Source: JAEVLT01 sp044598425 (GTDB lineage: Bacteria > Bacillota > Bacilli > Bacillales > Cytobacillaceae). From it: a DNA stretch of 64,000 bases. How positions within the stretch are numbered: position 1 is the stretch's first letter; each line of letters starts with the position of its first letter. Made by a program: the position numbers and the translations under genes. The notes beneath the pieces are model-generated. The model ran no database searches. It worked only from the letters and a program-made list of their open reading frames with translations, and was not told the DNA's origin. Positions 58,350 to 64,000 of this stretch are shown here, piece by piece. The stretch is from positions 2,170,001 to 2,234,000 of the forward strand of contig CP172536.1 in NCBI GenBank assembly GCA_044598425.1, read 5' to 3'.

Positions 58350-59648
58350 TTACGCTTTGGAAAGCTGAAGCATTGTGTTCATGTCTTCTTGAGCATTTCC
58401 AATCAGTTTTAAATTGAATGTTTCTTGAAGAACCCTCATAACCCCTTCGGAGATGAACTCCGGCGGTTTTGGTCCAATGCGGATGTCTTGGATTCCTAAG
58501 CTAAATAATCCCAATAGAATCGCGACCGCTTTCTGCTCAAACCAGGAAAGGACAATGCTTACTGGCAATTCATTCACTTCACATTCAAACGCATCAGCGA
58601 GCGCTTTCGCAATTTTCACAGTGGAAACTGAATTGTTGCACTGACCAAGGTCTATATACCGAGGGATATTGGTTCCAGGAACAACTCCATAATCAACGTC
58701 ATTAAATCGAAACTTTCCGCAAGAGGTTGTTAAAATAACAGCTTCTGGAGGAAGCGAAGTTGCCAACTCTCTATAATATTCTCCTCCCTTGCCAGGGGCA
58801 TCACATCCAGCAATCACAAAAAATCTTTTAATTTTTCCCGCCTTCACTGCTTCAATCACTTCTGGCGCCAAATTTAGAACCGTTTCGTGGTGGAAACCAG
58901 TAATCAAGGTTTCTTCAGATTCTATATTTGCTTCAGGGAGTTCCAATGCTTTTGCAATTAATGGTGAAAAATCGTCATTGACAATTTTTTCAACATATTC
59001 AAGTCCCGCTACTTCATAGCTAAACATCCGGTCGGCGTATGTACCTTTGATCGGCATGACGCAGTTTGTTGTAGCTAAAATTGCACCTGGGAATTTTTCG
59101 AATAAACGGCGCTGGTCATACCATGCCTTTCCGACATTCCCTTTCAAGTGAGAATATTTCTTTAATGCAGGGTAGCCGTGTGCCGGCAGCATTTCAGAAT
59201 GTGTATAGATATTAATGCCCTTGCCTTCTGTCTGCTTTAATAGTTCTTCTAAAGCAAACAAGTTATGGCCCGTTACAACAATGCTTTTTCCTTCGATTTT
59301 GTTTTGGCTGACACGAATAGGCTGCGGTATACCAAGCCTACTTGTGTGGGCTTCGTCAAGCAGTTCCATTACCCTTACGGCAGATTGACCAACCTTCATG
59401 GCCATGTCAACATGTTCCTGAACGTTAAAATTGGAATTCGTCAATGTCATGTATAGCGCTTCGTGGGTTGTTGCATCTACAAATGGGTCCGTAAATCCAA
59501 GTTGATTTGCATGTGTGCGATAGGCCGCAATCCCTTTTAAGCCAAATATGATTGTATCTTGCAAGCTGGCAATCGTTTCATCTTTTCCGCAAACACCAAC
59601 TACTTTGCATCCGCCTGATGGCGTTTGTTCACATTGATAACAAAACAT
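58350..59648 (-). CDS. hcp: Hydroxylamine reductase (hybrid cluster protein), short class
   Basis: A 432-residue Hcp. N-terminal cysteines C3-x2-C6-x7-C14-x5-C20 bind a cubane cluster; hybrid-cluster ligands lie in the later GCDAPGKGGEY, TTSCGKFRF and GQCNNS segments. About 120 residues shorter than the 550-residue E. coli type, fitting the class III Hcp that lacks the second helical domain. It reduces hydroxylamine or nitric oxide under anaerobic nitrosative stress. A Crp/Fnr site lies in its promoter. Confidence 0.95.
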   Translation of the reverse strand: MFCYQCEQTPSGGCKVVGVCGKDETIASLQDTIIFGLKGIAAYRTHANQLGFTDPFVDATTHEALYMTLTNSNFNVQEHVDMAMKVGQSAVRVMELLDEAHTSRLGIPQPIRVSQNKIEGKSIVVTGHNLFALEELLKQTEGKGINIYTHSEMLPAHGYPALKKYSHLKGNVGKAWYDQRRLFEKFPGAILATTNCVMPIKGTYADRMFSYEVAGLEYVEKIVNDDFSPLIAKALELPEANIESEETLITGFHHETVLNLAPEVIEAVKAGKIKRFFVIAGCDAPGKGGEYYRELATSLPPEAVILTTSCGKFRFNDVDYGVVPGTNIPRYIDLGQCNNSVSTVKIAKALADAFECEVNELPVSIVLSWFEQKAVAILLGLFSLGIQDIRIGPKPPEFISEGVMRVLQETFNLKLIGNAQEDMNTMLQLSKA

Positions 59649-59675
59649 TATTTTTCCTCGCTTTCCTTTTCACTT

Positions 59676-59725
59676 CTTTCTTAGCATACAAACCACATCC
59701 CAATATACCTGTGACATAGATCACT
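59676..59725 (-). promoter_or_regulatory. hcp promoter with Crp/Fnr operator at -41.5
   Basis: TGTGA-CATAGA-TCACT (59,710-59,725) is a near-perfect Crp/Fnr palindrome. On the minus strand a TATGCT -10 box (59,683-59,688) puts the operator centre at -41.5, the class II activation position; the start of transcription would be near 59,676. No good -35 box is seen, as expected for an activated promoter. Confidence 0.75.
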
Positions 59726-59841
59726 TCAAATGCAATTGTAAAAAATCGTTCAAAATTTGCTGTTTCTCGGAAAATGTCACGGATAAGCGAAATCAATCAT
59801 ATGTTATTATGTGAATTTTTATAAAAGAGAGGGATTCCAAG

Positions 59842-60330
59842 ATGTCATCGATGCTTCCTAGTGATCAAAACAATTCAAAAAAAGGGAAAGCAGAGCCCTT
59901 TAACGAAATTATTAAGTCGATGAATGATTTTTTTAATGAAAAGCCTGTGCGAGGTTTTTTACAATCGATTGATGAATTTTTTAGAGCTCCTTTCCCGCCA
60001 AGCTCGGGGGGAACCTTTTCGGTAAAAACAATCGATACTGGTGAAGAATACATCGTCACCGCTGAACTGCCAGGCATCAAAAAGGAGCAGATCCACCTAG
60101 ACATTTACGAAAACTATTTAACTATATCGGTTGACAATAAACAGGTTTCAACAGAAAAAGATGATGTAAACCAAATCTATCAACAAAAACAAATTTGGCA
60201 GCAATCTTCAAGAACTGTTTCTCTTCCTCGTCCTATTAAAGAAAGAAATGTTAGAGCCACCTATCGGGACGGCCTTCTAGAGATTCTCATTCGGCATGAT
60301 AAAGGTAAAACAATTCATATCAATGATTAA
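59842..60330 (+). CDS. Small heat-shock protein (Hsp20/alpha-crystallin)
   Basis: A 162-residue protein. Alpha-crystallin domain at about 58-160: EYIVTAELPGIKKEQIHLDI, LTISVD, and the strand RTVSLPRPIKERNVRATYRDGLLEI. The C-terminus ends TIHIND, close to the I-x-I motif. An ATP-independent holdase, possibly spore-coat-associated like CotM/CotP. Preceded by AGAGAGGG; followed by a strong terminator. Confidence 0.92.
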   Translation: MSSMLPSDQNNSKKGKAEPFNEIIKSMNDFFNEKPVRGFLQSIDEFFRAPFPPSSGGTFSVKTIDTGEEYIVTAELPGIKKEQIHLDIYENYLTISVDNKQVSTEKDDVNQIYQQKQIWQQSSRTVSLPRPIKERNVRATYRDGLLEILIRHDKGKTIHIND

Positions 60331-60340
60331 TAGAAAGTAA

Positions 60341-60369
60341 AAAACAGGCGCCTTCTAATCGCCTGTTTT
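60341..60369. terminator. Bidirectional terminator between hsp20 and yppG
   Basis: Perfect 10-bp stem AAAACAGGCG/CGCCTGTTTT with loop of nine bases between convergent genes. Confidence 0.88.
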
Positions 60370-60386
60370 CATTATTTTTTATTTTC

Positions 60387-60947
60387 CTAGACTTTAAAAA
60401 TTCCTCCCAATCCTTTTACGAGAGTCGAAACTTGATTTACAGCGTTCATCATTTGTCCTGCGGTATTCATCATTTTATTAAAGTCAACCGTTCCGTCCTG
60501 GGATTTAAAAGAATTTAACAATGATTGCATACCTCCAGGCGTCTTGGGCAAATAATTTTGTTTCGGATAGGGGTTAGCGTTAGGATAGCCGTTCATCATC
60601 TGTGGGTACTGATTGGGAATTGGATAAACGTCATCCTGCGGCTGCAATGGATTTTGAAAAAGAAACTGAGCATCTTTTGACGGATAATATTGATTTTGGT
60701 ATGAAAAAGGCTGTTGCTGTTGGCTATTATACCCTTGTTGATAGACTTGATTGAGCGGCTGATATTGTTGCGGGTAATAAGGATTTTGAGTCGGGAATGA
60801 CTGCCAGTTGCCATTTTGTGCAGCTGCTGGATAAAAGGTTTGTCGCCAATTCCCCTGATTCAATTGAAGATCATACGGATTCCCCTGCATGATTTGCCCC
60901 GAGTATCCATAGTAAAAGGGGTTCTTCCTCTTCCATTTCATAAACAT
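60387..60947 (-). CDS. yppG: YppG-like protein
   Basis: About 186 residues. A long Gln/Asn/Pro/Tyr-rich region (YNSQQQQPFSYQNQYY) is followed by the conserved C-terminus FKSQDGTVDFNKMMNTAGQM ... VSTLVKGLGGIFKV of the YppG family. Start at ATG 60,947 after GGAGGAG; a TTG at 60,953 is less likely. Function unknown; the composition resembles spore coat proteins. Confidence 0.88.
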   Translation of the reverse strand: MFMKWKRKNPFYYGYSGQIMQGNPYDLQLNQGNWRQTFYPAAAQNGNWQSFPTQNPYYPQQYQPLNQVYQQGYNSQQQQPFSYQNQYYPSKDAQFLFQNPLQPQDDVYPIPNQYPQMMNGYPNANPYPKQNYLPKTPGGMQSLLNSFKSQDGTVDFNKMMNTAGQMMNAVNQVSTLVKGLGGIFKV

Positions 60948-61239
60948 GGGCAAACATCTCCTCCGCTTTTTTTACTACACCATATGCAGCTCAGTAAAAA
61001 AGGTGAAAAACATTCCAGTAAAGTCTTGTCACAACATGATGAAAAATGTCGGAATTTTCAATATTTAAAAAACAAAAAAACTTGCTTTTTCGTGTTACGA
61101 TTAACTTAAAATATTGAAGCTGTACATCCAAGGACAGATAGTTCCAAGTTTAGTTTCTTACTCAACATCTTGTTTGGGTTAATCACGCTCGAATTTTTAT
61201 TCGAAATTCACCTATTTTTCTAAAAAGAGGAGCATTAGC

Positions 61240-61452
61240 ATGGACATTCGCGAGTTAAAAAGCAGATTTATACAAGTTAGAAATTATCCCGCAAATGGGG
61301 TAAATGAATTAATGGACTTTGCTAAAAAGGCTTACGTTCAAAATGAAATTAGTATCAAGGAATATCGCCTTCTTGTTCGCGATTTAGAAGCGCAGGGCGC
61401 CGTTAGTCCAAACAGCACAGAAATCCACCTTGCCTCCGAAAAACCATCCTAA
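61240..61452 (+). CDS. yppF: YppF-like protein
   Basis: A 70-residue helical protein, MDIRELKSRFIQVRNYPANG, in the same position and orientation as Bacillus YppF (divergent from yppG, convergent with yppE). Function unknown. AAAGAGGAG ribosome binding site. Confidence 0.85.
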   Translation: MDIRELKSRFIQVRNYPANGVNELMDFAKKAYVQNEISIKEYRLLVRDLEAQGAVSPNSTEIHLASEKPS

Positions 61453-61465
61453 TTCGTTATTCTTT

Positions 61466-61508
61466 CCCGGAAAGCCGTTCTATAGGCAATTCCGGGCTTA
61501 TTTTTTTA
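61466..61508 (+). terminator. Terminator of yppF
   Basis: CCCGGAA/TTCCGGG outer stem with an inner GCC/GGC, followed by TTATTTTTTT on the plus strand. Confidence 0.8.
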
Positions 61509-61869
61509 TATGATTTAACACTTCGTTTAGAAAATAATCAACCGTTCGATGCGCATTTAAAAACCGGGAACGGCTCGTCTCCGGATAAAAGGCTTGAATC
61601 GACAATCGTTCGATATGCTCGGATACGGAATCCGCTTGATGCTGATTGAGATGGTTTGCCTGATTTTCCCTTAACCATGCTTTCAGCAAGCTGTTCCAAC
61701 ATTCGTTTACTTTGGCAACCTCAGCCGCAAACGGCTTTACAAATTCGTAAAAAGGCTTTTGTTCTCTCTTCTCTCTCGCTTCATTGTAATAGTTCAAAAA
61801 CCTTTGATTAAAATCGGCAAGTTGTTCCGTTAATTGAATAAGTTGTTCCTGCATTTCCTTTTCAGTCAC
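61498..61869 (-). CDS. yppE: YppE-like protein (DUF1798)
   Basis: A 123-residue helical bundle protein: LTEQLADFNQRFLNYYNEAR and FYEFVKPFAAEVAKVNECW fit the DUF1798/YppE family. Placed as in Bacillus between yppF and yppD. Function unknown. Confidence 0.88.
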   Translation of the reverse strand: MTEKEMQEQLIQLTEQLADFNQRFLNYYNEAREKREQKPFYEFVKPFAAEVAKVNECWNSLLKAWLRENQANHLNQHQADSVSEHIERLSIQAFYPETSRSRFLNAHRTVDYFLNEVLNHIKK

Positions 61870-61931
61870 CTTTCATAAAAAATAAGCAGCAATGAAAATT
61901 CAAAGCTACTTCATCAATCTATTTTACCTTT

Positions 61932-62207
61932 TTAATAACCAAGTTCAAACTTTAAAGCTGATTGACTGCAATCAAGATATATAGCTGGTTCTTCTTTCAC
62001 CGCTTTTCCGCCCGCTGAAAACACCTTTTTTTCTAGCTGTACGATTCTTAGCTCAGTAGCTGTTATTTTTTTCTTTTCCTCTTTTTCCCATTGATGATTA
62101 AGCTCAGAAAAACGAATTTCAATTTCGTTCTCCAATTCTTCTAACTGATTGTACATTTCACTCAACATTGCTACAAGAGTTTCTTTTGATATCGCCGAAT
62201 TTGTCAA
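61932..62207 (-). CDS. yppD: YppD-like coiled-coil protein
   Basis: A 91-residue protein with a central coiled coil (MLSEMYNQLEELENEIEIRF) and a C-terminal DCSQSALKFELGY. Assigned to yppD by position and size rather than by a strong motif. Confidence 0.75.
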   Translation of the reverse strand: MTNSAISKETLVAMLSEMYNQLEELENEIEIRFSELNHQWEKEEKKKITATELRIVQLEKKVFSAGGKAVKEEPAIYLDCSQSALKFELGY

Positions 62208-62402
62208 TTTACTAGACCTCCTATCGGTTGATACTATACTTTATTCTCGCTTTTTTTCCTGCTTCCTTCCGGGGTGACAAAACTAGAAGCAATTCGCCAA
62301 AGAAAGTATTTTCAGCAGTCTTTTCCTTTTTTTTCGACATTTTTAGAGCTTTGCATGAAATATGAACATTGGGCACAAGCTACTGTTGGAGGTGTTTAGA
62401 AA

Positions 62403-62510
62403 ATGGCAAAAAAAACAAACGATACTAAAAAACAGCTACAAACTGGAGCCAACAAAAAGGCCGGCTATGGCGATAAAAAATTAGAAGGACCAAATCGCCC
62501 AGCGGATTGA
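62403..62510 (+). CDS. sspM: Small acid-soluble spore protein M-like
   Basis: A 35-residue protein, MAKKTNDTKKQLQTGANKKA, ending KKLEGPNRPAD. The closing K-L-x-GPNRP is the SspM hallmark, and the gene lies between yppD and yppC as in B. subtilis. GGAGGTG ribosome binding site. A GCATG-N18-CAAGCTA element (62,353-62,382) resembles a forespore sigma-G promoter, but its start point would fall too near the ribosome binding site. Confidence 0.85.
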   Translation: MAKKTNDTKKQLQTGANKKAGYGDKKLEGPNRPAD

Positions 62511-62518
62511 TTTAGTAA

Positions 62519-62560
62519 GGTAAAAAGCAAGGCAGCCTCTTGCTTTTTACCATTTTTTTT
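62519..62560. terminator. Bidirectional terminator between sspM and yppC
   Basis: Perfect 13-bp stem GGTAAAAAGCAAG/CTTGCTTTTTACC followed by a long T run on the plus strand. Confidence 0.9.
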
Positions 62561-63524
62561 TAATATGCAGCAGCCTTTTAGCGATCAGCATGGCATCAAG
62601 CTGGTCTTTCTTAGCCAAATACCAATCGGTCAAATGAATCGGATGACGATGGCGCACAGGAAAAAACCACGAAATAGAGACACGCCTTGTTAAGCTCCAA
62701 TCTTCATACTGATGGCGCTGGTGCTGAATAATAGGGAAAGCAGTTCGTAAAAAAGGTGTCCCTCTTCTCTTATTAGGAATTTTAAAATAGTGCTCATAAT
62801 CGTATCTTGAACCAGTATGGGGCGTTTTTTCGGCAAATTCTAAAAAATACGGGAACAGCCTTTGATCAAAAAGAATCATAGCAAGCCTCCTGCCTAAATT
62901 GATCCGCTTCGAGAGCTTCCGGAAACCATTCACACTTGCCCCGTAGAGCTCACCTCCGCATGTTGGAAACAGCACACTGCTAAAATGAAGCCAATCTTGA
63001 AAAGAGAATACCCATGATTGAAACACCTTACTATTATAAACGGGGTGCTCGATTACTGGTTTTTGGATGACATTCTGTTCATTAATAATTAATGATGTCA
63101 CTAGCCTTGTCTGGTCATGTTCCCGCCAGTATCTTTGCCACTCTCTTTGCATAAAAGCGGAAACATTGAAATATGGCAGCAGATGAAACATTGGCCTGTT
63201 CAGTTTCGTCGAAAATTCATAAAGCAAAAGCTGAGGGAAGACATCATGAAAAATAAGCCAATTCGCCCGCTCATATGTTAAAAAAAGCTGTTTTATTGTA
63301 TCGGGTGCCAAAAATTGTGGAAATTCGCCCCCTTTAAGGTCACACATATTCCAGCCGCCATTTCTGGATACCATGCTAGCTAAAAATGCCCACAAAATTT
63401 CGGGATTCTTTTTATAATAAGCAAAATACGCTTCCGTTCTAGAGATATTGTCGATATTTTTTTTACTCGTCAATCTTTGAATTTGACGAATGATTTCTTT
63501 ATCCTGTAATGTAAGATGATTCAT
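62547..63524 (-). CDS. yppC: YppC-like protein (DUF2515)
   Basis: About 325 residues. YFAYYKKNPEILWAFLASMV, SRNGGWNMCDLKGGEFP and GGELYGASVNGFRKL are typical of the DUF2515/YppC family. Function unknown. Start at the second ATG (63,524), which has better spacing from AAGGG than the one at 63,530. Divergent from recU, as in Bacillus. Confidence 0.88.
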   Translation of the reverse strand: MNHLTLQDKEIIRQIQRLTSKKNIDNISRTEAYFAYYKKNPEILWAFLASMVSRNGGWNMCDLKGGEFPQFLAPDTIKQLFLTYERANWLIFHDVFPQLLLYEFSTKLNRPMFHLLPYFNVSAFMQREWQRYWREHDQTRLVTSLIINEQNVIQKPVIEHPVYNSKVFQSWVFSFQDWLHFSSVLFPTCGGELYGASVNGFRKLSKRINLGRRLAMILFDQRLFPYFLEFAEKTPHTGSRYDYEHYFKIPNKRRGTPFLRTAFPIIQHQRHQYEDWSLTRRVSISWFFPVRHRHPIHLTDWYLAKKDQLDAMLIAKRLLHIKKKW

Positions 63525-63646
63525 GATCATTATCCCTTACTTCCAATCCATCGCTTTCGGTTAACATAGGCAAGGATTTTATTTTATTCCTCCAAAATCT
63601 GCTCAGATTTGTTATGATAAGTAATAGTTTGTGAGGTGTTGTAAAA

Positions 63647-64000
63647 TTGACTTACCATTATCCGAATGGAAAAAAATTTTTGCCAAAAGAGAATTCTGCA
63701 AAGCCTTTAATTCAACAAAATAAAAACAACTCTTTCAGCAACAGAGGGATGACGCTTGAGGAGGATCTAAATGAGACAAATGAATATTATTTGTCGCAAA
63801 ACATTGCTGTCATTCATAAAAAGCCCACCCCTGTGCAAATTGTTCACGTCAACTATCCAAAAAGAAGCGCAGCTGTTATCACAGAAGCTTATTTTAAACA
63901 GGCTTCAACTACTGATTACAATGGTATATATAAAGGGAAATATATTGATTTTGAAGCAAAAGAAACACAAAGCCCGACCTCATTTCCGCTGAAAAATTTT
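63647..64000 (+). CDS. recU: RecU Holliday-junction resolvase, 3' end outside window
   Basis: The first 118 residues are seen, from a TTG start with GAGGTG eight bases before; a stop lies just upstream in frame. RGMTLEEDLNETNEYYLSQN, IAVIHKKPTPVQIV and TTDYNGIYKGKYIDFEAKET match RecU, including the D-x-E-x-K catalytic region. It resolves recombination junctions and works with the RuvAB helicase. In Bacillus it is followed by ponA. The phage carries its own resolvase-like gene at 45,343. Confidence 0.96.
   Translation, partial: MTYHYPNGKKFLPKENSAKPLIQQNKNNSFSNRGMTLEEDLNETNEYYLSQNIAVIHKKPTPVQIVHVNYPKRSAAVITEAYFKQASTTDYNGIYKGKYIDFEAKETQSPTSFPLKNF

Noticed and set aside
62353..62382. Sigma-G promoter of sspM
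   Set aside because: Both boxes match but the predicted start lies on the ribosome binding site; kept only as a remark.
1..64000. tRNA, rRNA, riboswitch or insertion sequence
   Set aside because: No cloverleaf, rRNA-like stretch, transposase or terminal inverted repeats were seen on either strand by eye; a covariance-model search was not possible.

Overview
The window is the chromosome of a Gram-positive, spore-forming Bacillaceae bacterium carrying most of a temperate, contractile-tailed (PBSX-like) prophage. Positions 1 to about 55,570 are prophage. It is roughly 50% GC, tightly packed, and almost every gene is on the minus strand with G-rich ribosome binding sites and ATGA or TAATG overlaps. 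Positions from about 55,570 to 64,000 are host DNA of lower GC. They hold the yprA(mrfA)-yppG-yppF-yppE-yppD-sspM-yppC-recU neighbourhood known from Bacillus, with a Crp/Fnr regulator, hydroxylamine reductase (hcp) and an Hsp20 gene inserted in it. The left prophage end lies outside the window.

Lytic transcription of the prophage runs right to left. At the right end (52.5-55.5 kb) are a large serine integrase, the att junction inside yprA, a divergent CI/Cro-type switch with a family of 15-bp palindromic operators, and a small convergent gene behind a LexA-type box. From 52.5 down to 34 kb lies the replication and recombination module: a Rad50/SbcC-like ATPase split into two genes, an Mre11/SbcD-like nuclease, an HNH/AP2 protein, a resolvase, an SF2 helicase, a ThyX-like protein, a putative ssDNA-binding protein, an AEP primase-helicase, a C5 cytosine methyltransferase and a family A DNA polymerase. 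From 34 to 30 kb are many small accessory genes. An ArpU-like regulator and a consensus promoter at 29.4 kb open the late region: terminases, portal, a MuF protein with a metallopeptidase domain, scaffold, capsid, connectors, sheath, tube, frameshifted chaperones, tape measure and baseplate (XkdP to XkdU).

The tail region ends in a complete diversity-generating retroelement (DGR) at 2.8-5.7 kb. It has a C-type-lectin/FGE-fold target protein with a 3' variable repeat, an Avd accessory protein, a template repeat and a reverse transcriptase. The 109-base template and variable repeats differ at 10 positions, and all 10 are adenines of the template. The lysis genes (XhlA-like, GH25-LysM endolysin, holin) follow.

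Other unusual points are near-absence of the trinucleotide GAG/CTC across the prophage; integration that removes the C-terminal zinc-binding part of the MrfA repair helicase; a probable SOS-controlled antirepressor; several apparent frameshifts (xkdU-like, ArpU-like and a 64-residue early gene); and a well-placed Crp/Fnr operator upstream of hcp. No tRNA, rRNA, CRISPR array or insertion sequence was seen.
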